Shown: in pieces, positions 27,424 through 33,951 of the stretch
How the letters are laid out: every line of letters starts with the position of its first letter
Numbering within the stretch: the first letter of the stretch is position 1
Assembly: GCA_030431255.1 (NCBI GenBank)
Contig: JAUIJL010000017.1
Coordinates: forward strand, 124,001-188,000
DNA length: 64,000 nt
Direction: 5' to 3'
From: Thermoanaerobaculia bacterium
Lineage (GTDB): Bacteria; Acidobacteriota; Thermoanaerobaculia; Multivoradales; J023
Program-made: the position numbers and the translations under genes
The notes under the pieces: model-generated
Databases searched by the model: none
Told to the model about the DNA's origin: nothing
The model's input: the letters and a program-made list of their open reading frames with translations, nothing else

Positions 27424-27463
27424 ACATCGGCCTCCGTTCCCGAGCGGTCACGAAGGCCGATGT
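27424..27463 (-). other. Intercistronic hairpin between RhiA-like and thaumatin-like genes
   Basis: ACATCGGCCT (27424-27433) and AGGCCGATGT (27454-27463) are perfectly complementary, 20 bases apart, shortly after the RhiA-like stop. A TTTT lies about 15 bases further. It may be a partial terminator or a stability element. Confidence 0.45.
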
Positions 27464-27477
27464 GTTGCAGCTAGCCG

Positions 27478-28164
27478 CTAGAAAGAGTCCGTGCGTTGCA
27501 GGTCCGAATCGCCCTCACGCGCTTTGAGAAAAGCCTCATTGCGTTCGGATATAGGCACTGGTGTCTCCCAAGTAAGATCTGCATTGAGGGTGGTTTCCAG
27601 CGAGTAGATTCCGGTCCGGAACTCCAATTTCAAGGGGTTGTTGATGGTGGAGATGTCCACCACGGTACCCTCGGCGAAGTTTCCGTAGGCCAGAAAATAG
27701 CTCGGACGCGGAGAGGCGGTGATGTTGGTGTTGGGCCGGGCTTGGGTGGCATACACCGTTTTTCCGTCCATGGTAATGCCGACCGAGCCACTCGCATTGA
27801 CGGGAATGTTTCCTTTTTCGGCGATGAAGTACCGATCCGGATCGGGGCCCGCTTGCTGGTCGCTAAAGAAATAGGCGCCGTTGTAGTCCAAGCTAATTTG
27901 GTTGTTTCCCGGACCGGCGGGCCGTTGGTCGCTGGCTTTGTAAACAATACCGGTCCCCAGAGTTCCGGTGTCGGCCCAGGAGAAACCCCAGTTCACCGTC
28001 CACTCAAATTCCACCACGACGTTCGGGCCCGGATTCGAGAATTTCGAGAACCAGGCCAGCGCCATGGCGTTCCGATCGAAGGATCCCGGATTGTCTTGGA
28101 AAACCATGAGGTAGTCGGAATGGGCTGCTCTGTTGTTAACCCTAACGCTGTACTTTAAAGACAT
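27478..28164 (-). CDS. RhiA-like (rhizosphere-induced protein family) protein
   Basis: A 228-aa protein from an ATG at 28164 with a GGAAGAG site. It starts MSLKYSVRVNN without signal peptide. The block MALAWFSKFSNPGPNVVVEFEWTVNW..SWADTG and the beta-rich body resemble the RhiA/rhizosphere-induced protein family as I recall it; RhiA itself is a quorum-controlled rhizobial protein of unclear biochemical role. A terminator just upstream separates it from the anti-sigma gene, so it and the thaumatin-like gene are a separate unit. The family call is tentative. Confidence 0.55.
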   Translation of the reverse strand: MSLKYSVRVNNRAAHSDYLMVFQDNPGSFDRNAMALAWFSKFSNPGPNVVVEFEWTVNWGFSWADTGTLGTGIVYKASDQRPAGPGNNQISLDYNGAYFFSDQQAGPDPDRYFIAEKGNIPVNASGSVGITMDGKTVYATQARPNTNITASPRPSYFLAYGNFAEGTVVDISTINNPLKLEFRTGIYSLETTLNADLTWETPVPISERNEAFLKAREGDSDLQRTDSF

Positions 28165-28308
28165 ATCTCTTCCTTTGTGGTTTGGTCGCCGCGAATGGAT
28201 CAAGATCCATTAGGCCGGCAAATGGTCGATCAGATACTCCAGCGCGCGCTTATATTTGGGAGGTGAAAGCGGCCGGCGAGATGTCGCAACTTTTTCTGAA
28301 AATTCTTT

Positions 28309-28322
28309 TCGAAAAATTTCGA
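28309..28322. promoter_or_regulatory. AT-rich inverted repeat upstream of the RhiA-like gene
   Basis: TCGAAAAATTTCGA lies in an AT-rich island (28290-28325) between the terminator and the RhiA-like gene. It is a possible operator or UP-like element of that unit's promoter. Confidence 0.3.
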
Positions 28323-28328
28323 CGCAGC

Positions 28329-28353
28329 AAAAAGCCCGGCCGACGGCCGGGCT
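28329..28353 (-). terminator. Rho-independent terminator after the anti-sigma gene
   Basis: On the minus strand AAGCCCGGCC-GTC-GGCCGGGCTTTTT: a 9-bp GC stem with a 3-base loop followed by five T. It ends the sigma/anti-sigma transcript. Confidence 0.85.
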
Positions 28354-28415
28354 TGCATAAGCTCCAGGGAGAGCGCCTCAGGGAGCTTTGGCTGTTTCAG
28401 GTAGACCTGGTTGTT

Positions 28416-29150
28416 TCAGGGCGCGGTATCGACCCTCATGGCGAATCGTCCGGCGGGCACCGTGGTGCCGGTGCCGGTCACACCCTCGACCTCGAATTCA
28501 TAGTCGCCGGGAGGCAGCAAGGTCGAAGGCACGGTGATCACCAGCCGGCCTAGGGGATCCGGTCGTAGGTCGGAGGCTTGCCATAGGGAGCCTTTGGATG
28601 CGGAACGCAGCTCCGCGTCATAGGCCGGCAGCTCGCGCTCGCTGAGGGCCAAGGCGAGCACGATCCACTCCGGCTCGGCGGAGAGGGTCAGGAGGTGGGG
28701 CGGGGTCGCGTTGATCTCGGCGCTTCGAAATGCCGTCAGCTCGAAGATCGGTGTGTTGACCCGGGGGTGTTGGGTGGCGGCCAAGTCTTCCTCCAACTGG
28801 CCGATACGTTGGTAGAGAAAGAGTGGCAGCAGGGCCACGGCCACGAGCAGCAGCGGTAGGAATATGGCGGCGCGGCTGCGCAGGAATCGGGACCCCATCG
28901 AGGTGGCGACGGCCGTTTGAACAACCTCGCGGGCGGCGACGGCTTCGAGCCCGCGTTGCAGTCGCTGGGCCAGCTGCACCTGCACGGCGCATTCCGGATG
29001 TTCCAGGAAATACTCCTCGAAACGGGCGGCTTCGTCGTCCGAAAGACGTCCCGTCACGTATCGCTCGATCACGTTGTGCTCTTCAATGGACTTTGGGTCC
29101 AAGTGTTTGCTCCTCGAAAAATGCTGCGTCTGATCCATCCTTAGGTCCAT
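28416..29150 (-). CDS. Membrane anti-sigma factor 1 with periplasmic beta domain
   Basis: A 244-aa protein. The N-terminal 75 residues (IERYVTGRLSDDEAARFEEYFL, HPECAVQVQLAQRLQ) match the anti-sigma zinc-finger-like domain, but where its paralog at 29942 has CPEC this one has HPEC, so metal binding may differ. One membrane segment follows (about 93-112, AAIFLPLLLVAVALLPLFLY), then a short coil and a periplasmic beta-rich domain (PIFELTAFRS, EWIVLALAL, LPPGDYEFEVEGV). It lies right after ECF sigma 1 and should hold that sigma factor at the membrane and release it on an envelope signal. The start region is duplicated (repeat at 29142-29181). Confidence 0.75.
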   Translation of the reverse strand: MDLRMDQTQHFSRSKHLDPKSIEEHNVIERYVTGRLSDDEAARFEEYFLEHPECAVQVQLAQRLQRGLEAVAAREVVQTAVATSMGSRFLRSRAAIFLPLLLVAVALLPLFLYQRIGQLEEDLAATQHPRVNTPIFELTAFRSAEINATPPHLLTLSAEPEWIVLALALSERELPAYDAELRSASKGSLWQASDLRPDPLGRLVITVPSTLLPPGDYEFEVEGVTGTGTTVPAGRFAMRVDTAP

Positions 29151-29181
29151 GCCCCTAGGTCCATGCCCCTAGATCCATCCC
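29142..29181 (-). repeat. Tandem 14-bp repeat carrying RBS and start codon
   Basis: On the minus strand the unit ATGGAYCTAGGGGC occurs twice with a third partial copy. It contains the stop of ECF sigma 1 (TAG), an AGGGG ribosome-binding-like block and an ATG. The first ATG would give only MDLGAWT before a stop; the second starts anti-sigma 1. Confidence 0.7.
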
Positions 29182-29843
29182 CTTCCCTTGGCCCGAAGGC
29201 TCGAAGGGGACCCCCTTTCCGAACGTTCCCACAGCTCCCGCAGGCGTTGGCGGGCACGGTAGAGGGCACGGTTGAATAGACCCGGGTCGACGTCGAGATC
29301 GCGGCAGATGTCGTCGCGGGAATCGCCGGTCAGGTAGTAGCGCACCAGGATAACCCGGTCGCGCTCGAATCGTAGCTCGCCGAGCAATTGTCGAACGCGC
29401 TCGGCCTCTTCCGACGCCAAGAGCTGTTGTAATTGGGGCGGATCTTCCGACGAGCCGGACGGCGCGTGAGTTTCGGGCAAAACTTCTTGATCCTGATCGC
29501 CCTGGGTGTATCGCGCTTCTTTGCGACGATTGGCGATCAGTAGATTCCGCGCTACGGAACGGATAAAACCCGGCAGCGCTTTAGGCTCGCGCAGCTCGCC
29601 CGCCCGCAGCTTGGTCAGCACCAGGGCGAGGGTCTCTTGATATATATCTTGGGCCAGGGCAGGATCTCGGGTGAGCTGGGCCAGGATCACCTGAAGACCC
29701 ACCCGATAGTGCTCGACGAGCATTTCCTCCGCTTGGGAATCGCCCGTCTGGGGATCGCCCGTCTGGATGCGTCGCACCAGCTCGCTGACATCCAGCGTCT
29801 GGACGGATCCAGATGCGTTCTGTGGAGATGCTTGTGCAGTCAT
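29169..29843 (-). CDS. ECF sigma factor 1
   Basis: A 224-aa protein with region 2 (ALAQDIYQETLALVLTKLRAG, FIRSVARNLLIANRRKEARY) and region 4 (RFERDRVILVRYYLTGDSRDDICRDLDVDPGLFNRALYRARQRL). Region 4 is unusual in using RDDICRDLDVDPGLFNR where most ECF factors have an IAEIL-type helix-turn-helix. It is a close paralog of sigma 2 at 30751. An AGCAGG-type site precedes the ATG. It is followed directly by anti-sigma 1. Confidence 0.88.
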   Translation of the reverse strand: MTAQASPQNASGSVQTLDVSELVRRIQTGDPQTGDSQAEEMLVEHYRVGLQVILAQLTRDPALAQDIYQETLALVLTKLRAGELREPKALPGFIRSVARNLLIANRRKEARYTQGDQDQEVLPETHAPSGSSEDPPQLQQLLASEEAERVRQLLGELRFERDRVILVRYYLTGDSRDDICRDLDVDPGLFNRALYRARQRLRELWERSERGSPSSLRAKGRGWI

Positions 29844-29917
29844 CCTGCTCCCAAAGACATCGCATTGCGGGTAGAAGTGAATTCAGGGTAACACATCATC
29901 AGCCCGGCCATTCGCCG

Positions 29918-29930
29918 GTGCCAGGCACTT
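29918..29930. repeat. Intergenic copy of GTGCCAGGCACTT
   Basis: An exact copy of the 13-base unit that is expanded in the CHAT gene at 20264-20560. It lies between anti-sigma 2 and sigma 1. Confidence 0.8.
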
Positions 29931-29941
29931 CTCCAGTCGAC

Positions 29942-30712
29942 TCAAGGGTGGGCCGCGGCTTTCAGGATTTCCAGTCGATATCGGGTGGATCCCGCCTTGG
30001 TTTCGGCCGGGCCGGCGATCAGCTCCAGGTGGTAGATGCCGGGCTCGAATTGACTGGAATGGAAGGAAATGTGGATCTTTCCCGCGGGGTCCGGCTGCAG
30101 GCCGTCGGCCTGCCAGATCTTGCGATCTTCGGCGGTGGTCAGGATCGCTTCGTAGGTTTCACCCATAGGTTCTGGAGCCAAGGCGAAGACCAGCCATCCC
30201 GGAGTCGGCGGCAAGGATAGGGAGTAAGTGCTCGACGCGCCGCCCCGCAGTGGGCTGAGCTCGATCACCGGGGTGTTGATGCCGGGTTGCAGGGCGATCG
30301 ATCGGTCGACGTGGGCTTGCAGCAATCGCTCTTCGAGGGAGGCGATGCGTCCTTGCATCCAGAAAGTCGGTAAGCCTACGGCGACCGACAGCAGGGCGGC
30401 CATCGCGACCCACGCCATGCCGGGACGGCCCAGGGCGCGCGCGATCATCTTCCCGAGGCCGACCCGGGCGGCGTCTTGGGCCACGGCCCGGGACAATCCC
30501 CGTTGCAGTCGCTCGGCGGCCTGGATCTCGGCGATGCACTCCGGGCAATCCAGATAGTGCTCCTCAAAGCGCGCGCTATCGTCCGGGGTCAGGCGGCCCG
30601 TGACGTAGAGGCCGACCACATCGTGCTTTTCGATGAGGGCATGGTTCAGCGGCCCGGGGCTCGAAGGCTCAGGGCTTGACGAACGGTCGGCCGATGGCGG
30701 GTGGTTCTCCAT
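29942..30712 (-). CDS. Membrane anti-sigma factor 2 with periplasmic beta domain
   Basis: A 256-aa protein. The N-terminal domain (VVGLYVTGRLTPDDSARFEEHY, LDCPECIAEIQ) is the same anti-sigma module as at 28416, with CPEC. One membrane segment (about 98-116, MAWVAMAALLSVAVGLPTFW) is followed by a coil (RIASLEERLLQAH) and a periplasmic beta domain (VIELSPLRGG, PGWLVFALAPE, GIYHLELIAG). It lies 38 bases after ECF sigma 2. With the 28416-29843 pair it forms a tandem duplication of a whole sigma/anti-sigma module. Confidence 0.78.
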   Translation of the reverse strand: MENHPPSADRSSSPEPSSPGPLNHALIEKHDVVGLYVTGRLTPDDSARFEEHYLDCPECIAEIQAAERLQRGLSRAVAQDAARVGLGKMIARALGRPGMAWVAMAALLSVAVGLPTFWMQGRIASLEERLLQAHVDRSIALQPGINTPVIELSPLRGGASSTYSLSLPPTPGWLVFALAPEPMGETYEAILTTAEDRKIWQADGLQPDPAGKIHISFHSSQFEPGIYHLELIAGPAETKAGSTRYRLEILKAAAHP

Positions 30713-30750
30713 GGATTAGGTGCTCGAAAAATCGGTGGCTCGGGGACCCT

Positions 30751-31410
30751 TCATCTTGAAAGTGAGACGAAAGTCGCAGATGTCCCAAATAAAAATAGGA
30801 CACCGACAAAGAAAAGGGCCGAGGTGTGAAGATGCTTGCGCTTTTCAGCCTTTCGCCACAGCTCGCGCAGCCTTTTGCGCGCCCGGAACAACACGCGGTT
30901 GAATCGATCCGGATCCACGTCGAGATCGCGGCAGATATCTCGGGGATGGTCGTCCCCGAGGTAGTAGCGGATCAACAGCTCACGGTCGCGATCGAGCCTC
31001 AGCTCCCCGAGCAACCGGCGAACGGTGGCGACTTCCTCGTCGCGAATCAGCTTGGAGAGCTGACCCTCGGCATGGGCGGCTTTATGTTCGGTGACCGGGT
31101 CGAGCTCGCCGTAGCGTTTTTCTTTGCGCCGATCGGCGAGGAATAGGTTGCGAGCCGTCGACCGGATGAAGCCGGCCAGGGCGTCGGGATTGCGGACCTC
31201 TCCGTTGCGGGTTTTGGTCAGCACCACGGCGAGCGTCTCCTGGCGTAGATCGTCGGCCAAGGTAGGATTGCCGGTCAGACGACGCAACATCATCAGCAGA
31301 CCCGCGCCGAAGGATTCCACCAGCTCACCCTCCGCGGATGGGTCGCCTTCTTGGATGCGCTCCACCAGGCGGCGATAGTCGGAGGCTTTGGTTTCGACGG
31401 TCGACGACAT
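30751..31410 (-). CDS. ECF sigma factor 2 with C-terminal hydrophobic tail
   Basis: A 219-aa protein from the ATG at 31410; the longer frame upstream is antisense to the divergent sigma gene. Region 2 (ADDLRQETLAVVLTKTRNG, FIRSTARNLFLADRRKEKRYG) and region 4 (DRDRELLIRYYLGDDHPRDICRDLDVDPDRFNRVLFRARKRL) match sigma 1. The end differs: a hydrophobic stretch TSALFFVGVLFLFGTSATFVS, long enough for a membrane helix, follows the basic KAEKRKH. A membrane-bound sigma factor would need release. The tail could also come from readthrough after a lost stop. No clear ribosome binding site. Confidence 0.85.
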   Translation of the reverse strand: MSSTVETKASDYRRLVERIQEGDPSAEGELVESFGAGLLMMLRRLTGNPTLADDLRQETLAVVLTKTRNGEVRNPDALAGFIRSTARNLFLADRRKEKRYGELDPVTEHKAAHAEGQLSKLIRDEEVATVRRLLGELRLDRDRELLIRYYLGDDHPRDICRDLDVDPDRFNRVLFRARKRLRELWRKAEKRKHLHTSALFFVGVLFLFGTSATFVSLSR

Positions 31411-31518
31411 TCGCCGATGATAGCGGATCGACGATCGACCCCGTACCGATCCGAGAAAAGTTCGACGGGAACCGGAACCTTTGTCGAGGCGGTGCGTTGT
31501 GAGGGTCGAGAGGATGAA
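31411..31518. promoter_or_regulatory. Divergent sigma-factor promoter region
   Basis: The 108-base gap separates ECF sigma 2 (minus) from ECF sigma 3 (plus). GGAACCT at 31474-31480 is like the -35 box of envelope-stress sigma factors and points toward sigma 3; I see no certain -10. Confidence 0.35.
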
Positions 31519-32136
31519 ATGTTGACCCATACAGAGACCTTGACCCACTCGACCGCCACCTCCCAAAAGGCGCTGAGTCTCGATCCAGAGGCTTTTGCGG
31601 TGCTGATCGAGCGCTATAAGGATCAGATCGTCAATTATCTGACCCGGCTGACCGGTGAGCGGGATCGGGCCGAGGACGTGGCCCAAGAAACGTTTGTCCG
31701 CTTTTATCAAAACCACCATCGTTATCGGGAAGAGGGGCATCTCACCGCTTATCTTTTCCGGATCGCCACCAACCTGGTGCGCAGCGAGGAGCGGCGCAAG
31801 AAGCGATGGCGCATTCTAGAGCCGATTTTCTCCCGCGGAGGAAGCAGCGCCGACGGCGTGCACACCCTCGACCATCAGCGGGAGCCCGATCCCCAGCGGA
31901 GCCTTCTGGCGTCGGAAGAGCAACGCAAGGTGGTCCAAGCTATTGCCGACTTGGACCTCACCTATCGGGCGCCGTTGGTGCTGCGGGAGATCGAAGGGCT
32001 TTCCTACCGTGAGATCGCCGAGATTTTGGATCTCAACGAGGGCACGGTGAAGTCCAGGTTGTTCCGGGCACGGGATGTTTTGAAGCAGAAGCTCGAGCCG
32101 TATTGGAAAGGAGAAAGCCATGATTCCGGCCAATGA
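31519..32136 (+). CDS. ECF sigma factor 3 (RpoE-like)
   Basis: A 205-aa protein from an ATG at 31519 with an AGAGG site. Region 2 is canonical (DRAEDVAQETFVRFYQNHHRY, YLFRIATNLVRSEERRKKR) and region 4 is canonical (YRAPLVLREIEGLSYREIAEIL, NEGTVKSRLFRARDVLK). It is more like typical RpoE factors than the two minus-strand sigma genes beside it. The anti-sigma gene overlaps its end by 17 bases, and a periplasmic PDZ protein follows, so it is likely an envelope-stress unit. Confidence 0.93.
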   Translation: MLTHTETLTHSTATSQKALSLDPEAFAVLIERYKDQIVNYLTRLTGERDRAEDVAQETFVRFYQNHHRYREEGHLTAYLFRIATNLVRSEERRKKRWRILEPIFSRGGSSADGVHTLDHQREPDPQRSLLASEEQRKVVQAIADLDLTYRAPLVLREIEGLSYREIAEILDLNEGTVKSRLFRARDVLKQKLEPYWKGESHDSGQ

Positions 32137-32524
32137 TTCGGGTCTCGACGCGAGGCTGGATGCCGGTCTCGGCTCGCTACCCCGCGAGGTCGCGAGCAAC
32201 GGTTTCACCGAACGGGTGCTGAAAGAGGTGGAAATCCGCGGCACCCGCAGCGAATGGCGGCTGTTGGCCGCGGCGCTGGCCCTTTTGACGATCGGCGTCG
32301 CCAGCTACGCCTGGACGGAGCAGCGACAAGATCTGGAAGCGGTGGAGCGCATCGCCTCCCTGAGGGCTGAATATGAGGTGCTGCAGGAGGAGCTGGCGAT
32401 GCTGTCCGATGCCAAGCGCCGGCGGGGTGTCGTCTATTTGGCCGGCAACGACGACGTGGAATTCGTCGTCGACCTCCGCCGTCTGGCCCAGCAACAAGCC
32501 GACGCCTGGGGTCAAGAGAATTGA
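32120..32524 (+). CDS. Small membrane anti-sigma factor 3
   Basis: A 134-aa protein. It starts inside the end of sigma 3 with an AAAGGAG site, so translation is coupled. A 45-residue cytoplasmic part (LDAGLGSLPREVASNGFTER), one membrane segment (about 47-65, LLAAALALLTIGVASYAW), then a coiled coil (LRAEYEVLQEELAML) and a short periplasmic end (VEFVVDLRRLAQQQ). No zinc-binding Cys/His set is seen. The anti-sigma role is inferred from position and topology. Confidence 0.68.
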   Translation: MIPANDSGLDARLDAGLGSLPREVASNGFTERVLKEVEIRGTRSEWRLLAAALALLTIGVASYAWTEQRQDLEAVERIASLRAEYEVLQEELAMLSDAKRRRGVVYLAGNDDVEFVVDLRRLAQQQADAWGQEN

Positions 32525-32611
32525 TGCGGGCCCAAAGCATTGATGTTTAACAAGACCGATCTCAAACCGAAAACCACGGCTCGAACGAGCCCGAGAAAGA
32601 TAGGAGAATCC

Positions 32612-33709
32612 ATGACCACCCAACACGACTCCCCCCAGATGAGCCAACGTTGGAAGCTGTTGGTGGCTTCATTGCTGACCGTCGGAGTCGTCGGCTCCGC
32701 GTGGGCCGGTGATGGCGACGGTGAGCGCATCCGTATCGAGAAAAAGATGATCCACAGCCCTTGCGGAGCCCACGGCGGTGGCGAGGGGCCCTTCGGTGGT
32801 GGCGAGGTCCAGAGCCGCGGTTTTCTCGGTGTCGAGCTGACCCAGCTGACCTCGGATCTTCGACGTCACTTCGGAGTGCCGGAGGACTCCGGGGTCATGA
32901 TCGGCAAGGTGGTCGACGATAGCGCCGCCTTTCGCTCCGGTTTGGTGGTCGGCGACATCATCACCTCGGCCGATGGGAAAGAGGTCGATGGGCCGTGGAA
33001 GCTGACTTCGGCGATCCGCAGCAAGAAGGGCGGCGAAGCATTGGATCTCGAATATTGGCGCGACGGTCGCTTGAATCAGGTCACGGTGCTGTTGGACGAA
33101 AAAGAGGGCTGCGTTTTCGACCTGGGCTCGATGATGCACAGCTTGGAGGGGCTCGGAGAAAACTGGCCCGAGATCCAGATGGAGGCCCTGGAGCTGAGCG
33201 GGGAAGCCATGGAGCAGGCCATGGAAGCGCTCAAGAATATTGATTGGGAGCAACAGCTCGAAGCGCTCAAAGACATTGAGATCGACCTCGAGATCGAATC
33301 CCAGATGGAGGAGCTCCAGCTTCAGATGGAAGAGCTCGAGAAGCGGCTGTCCATGGAGTCCGAGCACGTCCAACGGGAGCTGCGGGAGGGTCTGAAGGAG
33401 AAAGAACGCGCGCTCCGGGATCAACACAAGGCCAAAATCAAGGCCGAGAAGACGGCTCGCAAGGAAATGCTCCGAGCCCAGCAAGAGGCCCGCCGCGCCC
33501 TGGAAGAAGCTCGCCGGGAGCAAGCTGAGCACGTCAAAGAGTTGCGCGAGGAGCAGCGGCGGCAAGTCGAGGAGCTACGCCGTGAAGCCCAAGAAGAACG
33601 GCGTGAAGCGATGGAAGAAATGCGTCGTGAGGCTGAGGATCGGGCCCGCGAAGCCGAGGACGAGGCCCGTGAGGCCGCCGAAGAAGACGGCTACCACATG
33701 GAGATCTAG
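32612..33709 (+). CDS. Exported PDZ protein with long charged coiled coil
   Basis: A 365-aa protein from the ATG at 32612 (AGGAG site). Signal peptide about 1-32 (WKLLVASLLTVGVVGSAWAG). A PDZ domain (about 65-150) has the binding-loop type RGFLGVE, GVMIGKVVDDSAAFRSGLVVGDIITSADG. The rest (about 165-365) is a coiled coil of Glu/Arg/Met/Gln-rich repeats (MEELQLQMEELEK, REEQRRQVEELRREAQ). There is no protease domain. In the sigma-3 operon it may sense misfolded outer-membrane proteins, as PDZ parts of DegS-type proteins do. Confidence 0.75.
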   Translation: MTTQHDSPQMSQRWKLLVASLLTVGVVGSAWAGDGDGERIRIEKKMIHSPCGAHGGGEGPFGGGEVQSRGFLGVELTQLTSDLRRHFGVPEDSGVMIGKVVDDSAAFRSGLVVGDIITSADGKEVDGPWKLTSAIRSKKGGEALDLEYWRDGRLNQVTVLLDEKEGCVFDLGSMMHSLEGLGENWPEIQMEALELSGEAMEQAMEALKNIDWEQQLEALKDIEIDLEIESQMEELQLQMEELEKRLSMESEHVQRELREGLKEKERALRDQHKAKIKAEKTARKEMLRAQQEARRALEEARREQAEHVKELREEQRRQVEELRREAQEERREAMEEMRREAEDRAREAEDEAREAAEEDGYHMEI

Positions 33710-33710
33710 G

Positions 33711-33779
33711 GTGTAGGGGAGGGCCTTGTGCCCTCCCGCGCTTCCGGATGAAGCGAGCGGGGCAAGCCCCGCTTTTTCG
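33711..33779. repeat. GTAGGGG interspersed repeat, copy C
   Basis: GTGTAGGGGAGGGCCTTGTG, CCCTCCC, then GCGGGGCAAGCCCCGC. It is the cleanest copy of the element that flanks the RloB/AAA module (13108 and 15393). It starts 2 bases after the PDZ gene stop. Confidence 0.65.
33757..33777 (+). terminator. Rho-independent terminator after the PDZ gene
   Basis: GCGGGGC-AA-GCCCCGC followed by TTTTT. The terminator is formed by the right half of GTAGGGG repeat copy C. Confidence 0.75.
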
Positions 33780-33794
33780 TTTTGGCCCAGGTTT

Positions 33795-33951
33795 CTTTTC
33801 CAGCTACGGCGACGGCTGGAGCTCAGGCAACCGTGTCCACGGCGTAGCTTCCTAGCCCGAAGGGGTTGTTAGCCAAAGACCGGGGTTGCGCTTGCGCTAC
33901 CCCGGCTACCCGCGAAGAACCAAATCCGGTCTTTTCCAGCTACGGCGACGG
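33795..33951. repeat. 21-bp direct repeat enclosing a palindromic element
   Basis: CTTTTCCAGCTACGGCGACGG occurs at 33795-33815 and at 33931-33951, where it contains the last codons and stop of the penicillin acylase gene. Between them lies the palindrome CCGGGGT (33880-33886) ... ACCCCGG (33899-33905) with inner GCGC-TT-GCGC. It looks like a REP-type palindromic insertion or a tandem duplication of the gene end. Confidence 0.6.
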
